A stretch of DNA of 64,000 bases from Rhizobium sp. CCGE 510 (GTDB lineage: Bacteria; Pseudomonadota; Alphaproteobacteria; Rhizobiales; Rhizobiaceae). The position numbers and the translations under genes are program-made. Below the pieces are notes generated by a model that was given only the letters and a program-made list of their open reading frames with translations, had not been told where the DNA came from and searched no databases. Positions 54,357-62,922 of this stretch are shown here, in pieces. The stretch is taken from contig NZ_AEYF01000044.1 of assembly GCF_000292525.1 (NCBI RefSeq), forward strand, positions 620,001 to 684,000, written 5' to 3'. Position 1 is the stretch's first letter, and each line of letters starts with the position of its first letter.

Positions 54357-55349
54357 TCACTTCGGGCAAGCATTGTCCGAAGTGTAATCGTGAACCTTGA
54401 CGGTTCCCGCGATGATGTCGGCCTTGGCCTTGTCGACGGCAGCCTGCATTTCCGGCGTGATCAGCGACTTGTTGTTGTCGTCGATCGCGGCACCGACACC
54501 CTCTTCCTTGACGCCGAGCGCCTGGACGCCACCAGTGAACTTGTCGTTCTTGGTGTCGGTATAGGCGTTGTAGACGGCGAGATCGACGCGCTTGACCATC
54601 GAGGTCAGGACCGAGCCCGGATGCAGATGGTTCTGGTTGGAATCGACGCCGATCGAAAGCTTCTTATTATCGGCGGCCGTCTGCAGAACGCCGAGGCCGG
54701 TGGCACCGGCTGCCGCGTAAATGACATCGGCGCCCTGATCGATCTGGTTCTTGGTGAGTTCGCCGCCGCGAACCGGGTCATTCCAGGCTGCACCCGTGGT
54801 GCCGGTCATATTCTGGAAAACTTCGACATCGGCCTTGGCGGCGCGTGCGCCCTGCTCATAGCCACATTCGAACTTGCGGATCAGCGGAATGTCCATGCCG
54901 CCGACGAAGCCGACCTTGCCGGTCTTCGATGCCATGCCGGCGAGAATGCCGACGAGGTAAGAGCCTTCTTCTTCCTTGTAGACCACCGAGCGGACGTTCG
55001 GTTTTTCGACGACCGAGTCGACGATGATGAACTTGGTGTCGGGGAATTCGGCTGCAACCTTCTCGATGGCCGACGTCCAGGCGAAGGAAACGGCGACCAC
55101 CGGATTGAAGCCGCGGCTTGCGAAGTTGCGGATGGCCTGTTCGCCCTGGGTGTCGCCCGTCGGCTCGAAGTCGCGATAGGCAATGCCGGTCTCGGCCTTG
55201 AATTTCTCGGCGCCGTTATAGGCCGCCTCGTTGAAGGACTTATCGAACTTCCCGCCGGTGCCGTAAACCAGCGCCGGCTTGACATCGGCAGCGAGCGCCG
55301 TCGTCGACATGGCAGCCACGGCAAGGAGAGTGAGAAGGGATTTTTTCAT
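54357..55349 (-). CDS. BmpA/Med-family nucleoside-binding periplasmic protein
   Basis: A 330-residue solute-binding protein with signal peptide (LLTLLAVAAMSTTALA). The family features are GGKFDKSFNEAAYNGAE, VGFVGGMDIPLIRKFECGY, DVIYAAAGATGLGV and GVDSNQNHL. Relatives (BmpA, PnrA) bind purine nucleosides. It is the first gene of the eight-gene salvage run, and AGGG lies just upstream of the ATG. Confidence 0.93.
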   Translation of the reverse strand: MKKSLLTLLAVAAMSTTALAADVKPALVYGTGGKFDKSFNEAAYNGAEKFKAETGIAYRDFEPTGDTQGEQAIRNFASRGFNPVVAVSFAWTSAIEKVAAEFPDTKFIIVDSVVEKPNVRSVVYKEEEGSYLVGILAGMASKTGKVGFVGGMDIPLIRKFECGYEQGARAAKADVEVFQNMTGTTGAAWNDPVRGGELTKNQIDQGADVIYAAAGATGLGVLQTAADNKKLSIGVDSNQNHLHPGSVLTSMVKRVDLAVYNAYTDTKNDKFTGGVQALGVKEEGVGAAIDDNNKSLITPEMQAAVDKAKADIIAGTVKVHDYTSDNACPK

Positions 55350-55665
55350 TGTGCAGCCCTGTTGTTGCTATTCGTTAGGGGTCCTCCCGCAAGTCCTTTT
55401 CGGACATGTCTGCGGAACCACCGACCTCCCCCCGGAGGCCTGGCTGCGTGCATCCTTGCATGGCTCACGGAAAAATTCACCAGAAATTTTTCAGCTGGTA
55501 AAGATTTGCAGCGATTGCCGAAAATCCGTTCTCCGGGGCTGATTTTTAGACATTTCCGCCGCCCGGATGCGAAATTTCCAGCCAATCCAGCAGCCATTTC
55601 GGGGCTACGGAACCATTGGCGACCGATTGGATTCCCAGCCGGATCGTGGCGGCAAAGCAGCTTGG
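55350..55665. other. Promoter region of the nucleoside operon
   Basis: No gene is supported here. The minus-strand promoter of the nucleoside run should lie within it. CCTCCCCCCGGAGG near 55430 is a small palindrome. I cannot name a regulator. Confidence 0.4.
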
Positions 55666-55983
55666 CTATGCAGTAAAGCGGCCGGCCACCGGCGGCTTCT
55701 TATAACCGACCATCCAGAGAAGCAGCGCGATCACCAGGAAAACGGCAAAGGCCGGCTGGAGCATCAGCCACTGGAAGATGAAGGTGTAGAAGCGCGGATG
55801 AACATAGTAGGACAGGGACGATTGCAGCGACGTGAGGGTTGTCGGGCTCACATCCTGCCAGGCATCGGAGATCGGCGTCACCACCACCGAGGACGCCGCA
55901 ACCGATTGGATCGAATCGATGGTCCCGGCAATAACGGCCGCCGCAAGCGCGACAAGGCTGGCCAGACGCAACAGGAAACGCAT
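55666..55983 (-). CDS. Small membrane protein of unknown function
   Basis: A 105-residue product with an N-terminal hydrophobic segment (LLRLASLVALAAAVIAG) and a C-terminal one (PAFAVFLVIALLLWMVGY), joined by a polar, probably periplasmic region with YYVHPRFYTFIFQ. GGAGGAATTG precedes the ATG at 55983, a strong ribosome-binding site. No family is recognised, but the topology and signal support a real gene. It lies next to tRNA-Ser. Confidence 0.75.
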   Translation of the reverse strand: MRFLLRLASLVALAAAVIAGTIDSIQSVAASSVVVTPISDAWQDVSPTTLTSLQSSLSYYVHPRFYTFIFQWLMLQPAFAVFLVIALLLWMVGYKKPPVAGRFTA

Positions 55984-56210
55984 CAATTCCTCCGACGCTC
56001 GTTATGCCGGACAATTCCGGCCGGCCGCGCCATTCTCCACCTTGAGAATTACATAGTCGTCGATGAGGTGAAGCACAATGGACGGGTCGAGGCGAGTTTT
56101 ATCGGAAGAAGTCAAAAAACTGTTAGATTTCGGTTGATCGACAAAAATTCATCGGTATATATCGCGCCGTTCCGACGATTTGCTCCTATCCAGGCGCGAA
56201 CGCCAAAGAA

Positions 56211-56300
56211 GGACAGGTGGCCGAGTGGTTTAAGGCGCACGCCTGGAACGCGTGTGTACGTGAAAGCGTACCGTGGGTTCGAATCCCACCCTGTCCGCCA
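56211..56300 (+). tRNA. tRNA-Ser (anticodon GGA)
   Basis: A 90-nt class II tRNA. The acceptor stem pairs GGACAGG with CCTGTCC. The anticodon stem CACGC/GCGTG holds the loop CTGGAAC (GGA). A long variable arm (GTACGTGAAAGCGTAC) and T-arm GGGTTCGAATCCC follow, with CCA encoded. A possible promoter (TTGATC, 16 bp, TATATA) lies about 50 bp upstream. Confidence 0.97.
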
Positions 56301-56451
56301 TATCTCTTTAAAACCGCAGATCCCTTCCTTCGCAGGGCCGTGCCAGCCCTCGCGAAGATCTATTGTGTGTGGGCTCCAGCTCAACACCCCTACCGAGATT
56401 CCCGGACTTGCAGATTGGAATGCCCGGCGGCGGCTCAGCATGATCACGACT

Positions 56452-56545
56452 AGCGCGTCGGCCCGAAAATCGGAATCGATTCGGGCCGATGCGTAGATTC
56501 AGAGTGTTACAGGGTCCTTTCCGCGTCTGAAAAGACGTGCGGCGC
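56452..56545. repeat. Dispersed rhizobial intergenic repeat
   Basis: CGTCGGCCCGAAAATCGG, ATCGATTCGGGCCGATGCG and then GATTCAGAGTGTTACAGGGTCC and the hairpin CGCGTCTGAAAAGACGTGCGG follow in the order typical of a repeat seen many times in Rhizobium genomes. It fills the gap between tRNA-Ser and the membrane-protein gene and ends just past that gene's stop. Confidence 0.65.
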
Positions 56546-56553
56546 TGTAGGCC

Positions 56554-57315
56554 CTATTCGAAAATTTCCGAGACGCTCGTCGCTGCGGCCGCATTCCCTT
56601 GACGTCCTCCGATTGGAGACCGCGGAGCCTCGGAACTCACCAGTTTGCGAGCCAGGACGATCGAAACGTAGCACAGGCCGAATATCGACGCCCATTGGCA
56701 AATCACCAGTACTGCTAAAGCGATGAGGTTCAGTTTTCCGTCCGAGAAGATGCTATCGGCTTCGTATGACATCGATGTTGCTGCCGTCATCAATATCAAA
56801 GCACAGATGAAGGGCAGACAAAGTCCAGCAAACAGCCGTAAAAAGGTGGGAACCAAACCGCGTTTCCCCCGGCTGAAGGCAGCTGAAAGCCCGCTTTTGG
56901 ACCCCGCAATTCCGGCAATGGGCCAGGTTCCGATAAGGGCAAGTATCAGCGGAAGGATGATTGCGACCACCGCAAGACATAAGAGTAGAAATACGTTCTT
57001 TGATAGAGAGGCGGCGCCGAATGCGACAGGGCCACCAATCCCAATTCCAAATCCGACGAGCATGATAAGCAAGTTCTTCCAGATGTAGCCACCAAACCCA
57101 CGCATGCCGCTGGTCAGGCTTGAAACTTTCCCGTCTCCATTTAATATTGCATTCTGAATGAAGAATGCAAAAGACAGAGAAACGAAGAATTGCGCTGAAT
57201 TACTTTTGTTTCCACCGCTGTAATCATCAAAAGCGACGAGTGCGCAATTGGCTGCAACAACAACACACACAAAAGACAGATTACGTCTTACAAAGGAAAT
57301 CGCTTCACCTAACAT
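56554..57315 (-). CDS. Hypothetical six-segment membrane protein
   Basis: A 253-residue product, chosen from the ATG at 57315 (MLGEAISFVRRN); the longer frame has no ribosome-binding site. Hydrophobic segments include FVCVVVAANCALVAF, NLLIMLVGFGIGIGGPVAF, LLLCLAVVAIILPLILALIG and a C-terminal pair. The DNA here is visibly less GC-rich than its neighbours, which suggests later acquisition. No family is recognised. Confidence 0.68.
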   Translation of the reverse strand: MLGEAISFVRRNLSFVCVVVAANCALVAFDDYSGGNKSNSAQFFVSLSFAFFIQNAILNGDGKVSSLTSGMRGFGGYIWKNLLIMLVGFGIGIGGPVAFGAASLSKNVFLLLCLAVVAIILPLILALIGTWPIAGIAGSKSGLSAAFSRGKRGLVPTFLRLFAGLCLPFICALILMTAATSMSYEADSIFSDGKLNLIALAVLVICQWASIFGLCYVSIVLARKLVSSEAPRSPIGGRQGNAAAATSVSEIFE

Positions 57316-57580
57316 TGCACACCTGCCATCCCTCGCCTCTGGATGGAAGATATCGTCATTAAAACATGGTGCTGTCAAACGTCGATCTTTCTTTTCAGCA
57401 AGTGCCTGCACCGCAACCCCGCAGAAGCCACCAATCGGTAGTGTCGAGCGTGGCGACGGTACCCGATTGACGCCCCGACAACCTGGGCAAGATTCCTGAT
57501 TTTTTACCATGCCGCTTCACCGCGTCTTTGCACGTTTGGGTTTATCTTTCTGCCAAACCAAAAAACGGAGATTTAAACAG

Positions 57581-57790
57581 GTGGAAGAACTTTCGGTGAA
57601 GTCGAAGATCATTAAATCGGTCTATTTCAGCCAGGACGACGGACAACTGAGGATTTGTTTCAAGAATGGCGAGGAGCGTCTGTTCGAAGGCGTTCCCTCT
57701 TCGGAAGCTCATGCGATGACGGTGGCGGCGTCTCCCGGCCATTATTACCTCGACCGGATCAGAACCCGGTTTCGCAGGCTGGCGGCCTGA
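57581..57790 (+). CDS. KTSC-domain protein
   Basis: A 69-residue protein consisting of the KTSC fold: IKSVYFSQDDGQLRICFKNG, FEGVPSSEAHAM, then ASPGHYYLDRIRTRF. The domain is named after Lys-tRNA synthetase C-termini and occurs alone in many bacteria; its role is unknown. A GTG at 57581 with GGAG upstream is the likely start. An ATG at 57509 would add 24 residues. Confidence 0.7.
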   Translation: MEELSVKSKIIKSVYFSQDDGQLRICFKNGEERLFEGVPSSEAHAMTVAASPGHYYLDRIRTRFRRLAA

Positions 57791-58155
57791 ACGTTTGAGA
57801 GAACGACCGCGTCGCCTCGAATTGAGACGGCATCGGTGGATATTCACCGTTGGTTAACTCTGGCGATCATCAGCATTGGATCGGCCCGAGCGGAAAGCGG
57901 CATCTGTCGATGCTGCCGGTTTTCGAGATTCGGTCAGCCGGGAGGCTCGGTGGCGGACCCCAGCCAGGAAGCCGGGCCTCCCCGTCATGCTAGCGGTGAA
58001 CGCGATCGGATGATCCTGACGGGATTCCGCCGGAGATCATGGAAAACTAGCAAATTAGAGCTAATCCTGTGAAAAACTCGAATTATCGCATCCGGACTCG
58101 ACAATGCTTTATTAGGATGATTGCATAAAGCCTTCGACTTGGACCGGGGGCGATG
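57791..58155. other. Gene-free stretch with a GC-rich hairpin
   Basis: No coding frame is convincing. A long imperfect hairpin near 57938-57984 pairs GGGAGGC with GCCTCCC around an inner GGCTGG-type loop. It could be a small RNA or a terminator of the KTSC gene. The right part must contain the promoter of the next gene. Confidence 0.35.
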
Positions 58156-58395
58156 ATGTTCGAGAATCTGCTTGAAATGCAGGAGCGTGGCGTGCGGGAC
58201 CGTGCGCGTGGCCGCAGCCTGACCGACAATCCGATGTCGAAGCCGGATATTCTGCCGATCACCGATTTCCAAGAATGGTACTCGATGTTCGACGCCTGGC
58301 GTTTCGGCTGGTCGATCGAGGATGCAATGGCCGGGCATGACAATGCGCCGCGGGATGGCGTCGCCGTGTCGCTCGCCTACACCAGAACGGTCTGA
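58156..58395 (+). CDS. Small CrpP/RMF-like protein
   Basis: A 79-residue protein with the pattern QERGVRDRARGRSLTDNP ... EWYSMFDAWRFGWSIEDAM. The Gly-Arg-Ser, Asn-Pro and W-x-x-GW spacing recalls ribosome modulation factor and CrpP-like proteins. GGGGG lies upstream; ATG 58153 or 58156 could be used. Its 3' end overlaps the convergent pncB gene by 19 bp. A ribosome-related role is only an inference. Confidence 0.65.
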   Translation: MFENLLEMQERGVRDRARGRSLTDNPMSKPDILPITDFQEWYSMFDAWRFGWSIEDAMAGHDNAPRDGVAVSLAYTRTV

Positions 58396-59681
58396 TCGAT
58401 CCTGTCCTCGGCGCCGAAGAATTTCAGGTAGCGCTCGACCTCTGCCGGTTCGCCGGTCGCCTTCTGCGGATTGTCGGAGAGCTTGACCGCCGGACGGCCG
58501 TTGGCGTCGCTGACCTTGCAGACGACCGAGATCGGGTTGAGGCCGGATATTTCGATCGGCGCGCAGCCGGAAAAATCGTTGGTCAGGTTCGTGCCCCAGC
58601 CGAAGCTCATGCGCACGCGGCCTTCGAAATGCCGGTAGGTATCGATGATGGCATCGACATCGAGACCGTCGGAGAAGATCAGCAGCTTCTGGCGCGGATC
58701 GCGGCCCATCTTCTTCCACCAGTCGACAATCTTTTCGCCGCCTTCGATCGGCGGGGCACTGTCCGGGCGGAAGCCGGTCCAGTCGGCGACCCATTCCGGC
58801 GCATCGCGCAGGAAAGCCGCCGTACCGAAAGCATCCGGCAGAACGATCAGAAGGTTGCCGCCGTAGAGCTTGTTCCAGTCGCGCAGGATCTTGTAGGGCG
58901 CGTTGCGCAGTTGCTCATCGGTTTGCGCAAGGGCGGCAGCCACCATCGGCAGTTCGTGGGCATTGGTGCCGACGGCCTCGAGATCGGAATCCATCGCCAG
59001 CAAGACGTTGCTGGTGCCGGTGAAAGCCGGGCCGATGCCTTCCTTCAGAGCCTCGACGCACCAGCGCTGCCAGAGGAAACTGTGACGGCGGCGGGTGCCG
59101 AAATCGGAGATGCGCAAGCCCGGCAGTTCCTTCAGCCGTTCGACCTTCGACCACATCTTCGCCTTGGCACGGGCATAGAGCACATCGAGGGTAAAGGGAC
59201 CGAGCGCCCTCATCGCCGAGCGCGACCGCAGCTCGTTGACGATGGCGAGCGCCGGGATCTCCCACATGGTGGTTTCCTTCCAGGCCCCGTGGAAATCCAG
59301 TACATATTGACCGTCCTTCTTCGACAGCTCGTATTCGGGGAGCTGGAAGTTGGAAAGCCAGGCGAGGAATTCGGGCTCGAAGATCTGGGCGCGGCCATAG
59401 AAACTGTTACCCGCCAGCCAGATCATCTCCTTCTTGGCGAGTTTCAGCGTGCGAGCATGATCGAGCTGTTCGCGCAATTCGCCTTCGTCGATCTCATCGG
59501 CAAGGCGCACGCGCTTGGTGCGATTGATAAGGGTAAAAGACGCGTTCACGTCAGGATAAAGCTTCCAGATCATCTGCAGCATCAGAAGCTTATAGAAGTC
59601 GGTATCGATCAGGCTGCGAACGATCGGATCGAGTTTCCAGGCGTGATTGTAGACGCGTCTTGCAATATCGGTCCTGGCCAT
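58377..59681 (-). CDS. pncB: Nicotinate phosphoribosyltransferase
   Basis: The 434-residue enzyme makes nicotinate mononucleotide in NAD salvage. It has LIDTDFYKLLMLQ at the N-terminus, the phosphorylated His in RRRHSFLWQ, and the PRPP-site residues in FTGTSNVLLA and IFSDGLDVDAI. GCAGGA precedes the ATG at 59681; the longer frame to 59834 has no ribosome-binding site. A single gene on this strand. Confidence 0.96.
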   Translation of the reverse strand: MARTDIARRVYNHAWKLDPIVRSLIDTDFYKLLMLQMIWKLYPDVNASFTLINRTKRVRLADEIDEGELREQLDHARTLKLAKKEMIWLAGNSFYGRAQIFEPEFLAWLSNFQLPEYELSKKDGQYVLDFHGAWKETTMWEIPALAIVNELRSRSAMRALGPFTLDVLYARAKAKMWSKVERLKELPGLRISDFGTRRRHSFLWQRWCVEALKEGIGPAFTGTSNVLLAMDSDLEAVGTNAHELPMVAAALAQTDEQLRNAPYKILRDWNKLYGGNLLIVLPDAFGTAAFLRDAPEWVADWTGFRPDSAPPIEGGEKIVDWWKKMGRDPRQKLLIFSDGLDVDAIIDTYRHFEGRVRMSFGWGTNLTNDFSGCAPIEISGLNPISVVCKVSDANGRPAVKLSDNPQKATGEPAEVERYLKFFGAEDRIDQTVLV

Positions 59682-59868
59682 AAAATTCCTGCCCCTGTCC
59701 ACTCCGGTCAGGTGCTGCCAAATTCCCGGGTATTGCCAAGTCCGGGCCGGCGCACGAACCGGCTCGTGCGCCTTCTTATCGAAAAATCGACAGACAAAGT
59801 CCAGATAAAACAACAAGCATCCCGCGGCGCGCATGGCGGCGGGATGCGAGAGATCATCTGCCGAATGC

Positions 59869-60234
59869 TTATCGGGCCGGCGCTACGGGCTGGGCCGGTG
59901 CTGCAGGCGTGACACCAGGGGCCGCCGGCTGAGTGTTTTGCGTCTCGGTCGGAACCGCCGTGCCGTTTTGCAGCGTTGGCGCAGGTGCCGTGTCAGGCTG
60001 TTGCGACTGCAGCTGCTGGCCGGGCTGCTGCGGGGCCACCTCGTTTGCTTCGCGCTTGCCCCAGATCTCCACCGGGATCCAAACCACGAAAGCCAGCACC
60101 AGCGCGGCAAGCAGCACCAGCAGGATGCGATAACCCGTGCGCCCCTGCCTTGCCTTCACCGGCGGGATCTGTTCTTCCTTGTGAAGCTTGCCGTCAGACT
60201 TTTCCCAGCGTGTTTCCGTCTGATGCGCCATCAT
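59869..60234 (-). CDS. Membrane-anchored Gln/Pro-rich hypothetical protein
   Basis: A 121-residue product: a charged cytoplasmic N-terminus (TETRWEKSDGKLHKEEQ), one membrane segment (ILLVLLAALVLAFVVWIPV), and a Pro/Gln/Ala-rich periplasmic tail (QQPGQQLQSQQPDTAPAP and more). AAGGA precedes two tandem ATGs at 60234 and 60231. Such tails are seen in rhizobial cell-envelope proteins; no defined family. Confidence 0.72.
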   Translation of the reverse strand: MMAHQTETRWEKSDGKLHKEEQIPPVKARQGRTGYRILLVLLAALVLAFVVWIPVEIWGKREANEVAPQQPGQQLQSQQPDTAPAPTLQNGTAVPTETQNTQPAAPGVTPAAPAQPVAPAR

Positions 60235-60319
60235 CGTTTCCTTCCGCTGTCTTGACCGGCCGGATCCGGCCCGAGAATTCCACAGGGAAACGGGTTGCTG
60301 TGTGGAAGGTTCCGAGGGC

Positions 60320-61282
60320 TTAGTAACCGACGGCGCGGTCGACCAGGAATTGCAGCGGCTCGCCACGCTCGAAACGGGCGATCTGCGTCTCGACATAACG
60401 GAACAGCGCGTTTTCTTCGGAGACAGCCGCGTCGTGCGGTGTGATGAAGACGTTTTCCAGTTCCCACAATGGGCGGTCGGGGCCAAGCGGCTCCACCGCG
60501 AAGACATCGAGCGAAGCGCCGCCGAGCGTGCCGTCGCGGACGGCGGAAACGATATCGGCTTCGACCTGGCTCTTGCCGCGGCCGGCATTGATGAAGACCG
60601 GGCGTCCGAGCGCGCCGCCGCGACGCAGCCTTTTAAATAGCCCGCTATCATAAAACCCTGTCGTCTCCGGGGTCAGCGGCAAGAGGCCCACGAGGATATC
60701 GGTCCTTGCGAGGAAATTGTCCAACGCGACGGCGTCGAAGGTTTCGACGCCGTCGATCTCCTTGCGCGTGCGCGACCAGCCGATGACGTTAAACCCCATC
60801 ACCTTCAGCTTGGCGACCGCATCCAACCCGAGAATGCCGAGGCCCATGACGCCGACCGTCACCTCCGCCGCCTCCGGCGCGATCAGCTTGGCCCATTGGC
60901 GCTGCCGTTGGTGGCTGTCATGGGCATATTGCCCCCGCAGATGCATCAGACACTGCATGACCACCCATTCGCTCATGCGGGTCGTCAGGCTGCGATCGAC
61001 GAAACGGACGATCGGGATTTCGGGCAGGCCGTCCATGCCGATAATATGGTCGACGCCGGCGCCGCCGGAGAAGATCACCTTAAGGTTTGGTGCCCTTGCG
61101 AAAAGGTCGGCATCCGGCTTCCAGAGAAGCGCGTACTCGGCCTCGCGGAGATCACGCTCCCGATCGGCGGGATCGGCGAGATTGATGCTGCCGCGATCGG
61201 AAAAGGCCGTCTTCAACACCCGGGCGACGCCTTCGGGATTGAACTTGATATCGACGAGAACGGGAGGTGTCGGCATGATCAT
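60320..61282 (-). CDS. Glyoxylate/hydroxypyruvate reductase A-type dehydrogenase
   Basis: A 320-residue D-2-hydroxyacid dehydrogenase. The NAD(P)-binding loop is VGVMGLGILGLDA, the substrate Arg is in NAGRGKSQVE, and the late acid pair is in VFAVEPLGPD and TPHDAAVSE. It resembles GhrA, which reduces glyoxylate and hydroxypyruvate. It starts 2 bp after the yejF stop, so it is the last gene of that operon. ATG 61276 is an alternative start. Confidence 0.9.
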   Translation of the reverse strand: MIMPTPPVLVDIKFNPEGVARVLKTAFSDRGSINLADPADRERDLREAEYALLWKPDADLFARAPNLKVIFSGGAGVDHIIGMDGLPEIPIVRFVDRSLTTRMSEWVVMQCLMHLRGQYAHDSHQRQRQWAKLIAPEAAEVTVGVMGLGILGLDAVAKLKVMGFNVIGWSRTRKEIDGVETFDAVALDNFLARTDILVGLLPLTPETTGFYDSGLFKRLRRGGALGRPVFINAGRGKSQVEADIVSAVRDGTLGGASLDVFAVEPLGPDRPLWELENVFITPHDAAVSEENALFRYVETQIARFERGEPLQFLVDRAVGY

Positions 61283-61284
61283 CT

Positions 61285-62922
61285 TTACTGCTGCACGGCG
61301 GGCGTCGGCACCGCCTCGATGTTGAAAGCGGCCGCCATCAGCGCCCTGGTGTATTCGTCCTTCGGCGCGCGGAAGATTTCCGATGACGGACCCTGCTCCA
61401 CCACCTTGCCGAAGCGCATGACGATGACGTCGTTGGCGAGCGCCTTCACCACCTTCAGGTCATGACTGATGAAGAGATAGGCGAGATCGTGCTTCTTCTG
61501 CAGATCGCGCAGCAGGTCGACCACCTGGGCCTGCACGCTCATGTCGAGCGCAGAGGTCGGCTCGTCGAGCATGACGAAGCGCGGCTTCAGCACCATGGCG
61601 CGGGCAATGGCAATGCGCTGGCGCTGACCGCCGGAAAATTCGTGCGGATAACGCCAGCGGGTTAGGGGATCGAGGCCGACCTCCTCCAGCGCCCAGCAGA
61701 CGCGCTGGTCCCGCTCTTCCGATGTCAACGAGCGCTCATGCACCTTCAGCCCTTCGGCGACGATATCGCCGACCGACATGCGCGGGCTGAGCGACCCGTA
61801 AGGATCCTGGAAGACCACCTGCAGCTGGTTGCGCAGCGGCCGCATCTCGCTGAACGAATAGCCGGCTATATCCTTGCCGACGAAGGCAATCCGCCCCTGC
61901 GAGGATATCAGCCGGGTCAGCGCCAGGCCGAGCGTGGTCTTGCCGGAACCGGACTCGCCGACGACGCCGAGCGTCTGCCCGGCACGCAGCGAAAGATCGA
62001 TGCCGTCGACGGCCTTGACGTGATCGACGACGCGGCGCATCAGCCCCGCCTTGATCGGGAACCAGACGCGAATGTCGGATCCTTCCATCACCATCGGCTT
62101 TGCGGGATCGGCAAGCGGCGGCTCGCCGCGCGGTTCGGAGGCGAGAAGGTGGCGGGTATATTCGTGTTTCGGATTGGCGAAGACTTCCTCGACCGTTCCG
62201 GTTTCGACGATCTTGCCCTTGGTCATGACGCAAACGCGATCGGCGAATTTGCGCACAATGCCGAGATCATGGGTGATGAACAGCATCGACATGCCGTGCA
62301 CGGCCTTCAACTGCCGGAGCAATTCGAGGATCTGCGCCTGCACGGTGACGTCGAGGGCGGTGGTCGGTTCGTCGGCGATCAGCAATTCCGGCCGGTTGGC
62401 GAGTGCCATGGCGATCATGACGCGCTGACGCTGGCCGCCGGAGAGCTCGTGCGGATAGGCCTTCAAGCGCTTCTCCGGCTCGCGGATGCCGACCTGGTTC
62501 AACAGTTCCAGTATGCGCTGGCGCGCCGGCTGGCCGGTGAGACCCTGATGCAGCGCCAGGATCTCGGCGATCTGCTTCTCAATCGAATGAAGCGGATTGA
62601 GCGAGGTCATCGGCTCCTGGAAGATCATGGTGATATCGTTGCCGCGCACCTCGCGCAGCGCCCGTTCCGGCGCCTTCAGAAGATCCTTGCCCTTGAACAG
62701 GATTTCGCCGGAGGGATGGCTTGCCGAGGGATAAGGCAAAAGCTTCAGGATCGAATTGGCCGAGACCGACTTGCCGGAGCCGGATTCGCCGACCAGCGCC
62801 ACGACCTCGCCCTTGGCGATATCGAAGGAGATGTGGTCGACGGCGAGCGAGGTCTGGCCGCCCTGATGAAAGGCAACCGAGAGATCGCGGACGGAAAGCA
62901 GCGGTCCTGTCATCTCACTCAT
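61285..62922 (-). CDS. yejF: Peptide ABC transporter ATPase with two domains (YejF)
   Basis: The 545-residue fused DppD-DppF type ATPase. Domain 1: Walker A GESGSGKS, LSGGQRQRVMIAM, DEPTTALDVT. Domain 2: GESGSGKTT, FSGGQRQRIAIAR, DEPTSALDMS. Each ends with the peptide-transporter C-terminal extension (HEYTRHLLAS and DEYTRALMAA). It powers YejBE uptake of oligopeptides, including microcin C-type peptides. Its ATG overlaps the yejE stop. Confidence 0.94.
   Translation of the reverse strand: MSEMTGPLLSVRDLSVAFHQGGQTSLAVDHISFDIAKGEVVALVGESGSGKSVSANSILKLLPYPSASHPSGEILFKGKDLLKAPERALREVRGNDITMIFQEPMTSLNPLHSIEKQIAEILALHQGLTGQPARQRILELLNQVGIREPEKRLKAYPHELSGGQRQRVMIAMALANRPELLIADEPTTALDVTVQAQILELLRQLKAVHGMSMLFITHDLGIVRKFADRVCVMTKGKIVETGTVEEVFANPKHEYTRHLLASEPRGEPPLADPAKPMVMEGSDIRVWFPIKAGLMRRVVDHVKAVDGIDLSLRAGQTLGVVGESGSGKTTLGLALTRLISSQGRIAFVGKDIAGYSFSEMRPLRNQLQVVFQDPYGSLSPRMSVGDIVAEGLKVHERSLTSEERDQRVCWALEEVGLDPLTRWRYPHEFSGGQRQRIAIARAMVLKPRFVMLDEPTSALDMSVQAQVVDLLRDLQKKHDLAYLFISHDLKVVKALANDVIVMRFGKVVEQGPSSEIFRAPKDEYTRALMAAAFNIEAVPTPAVQQ

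Noticed and set aside
57509..57580. N-terminal extension of the KTSC protein from ATG 57509
   Set aside because: The extra 24 residues are basic and unlike the family, and the GTG at 57581 has a better ribosome-binding site.
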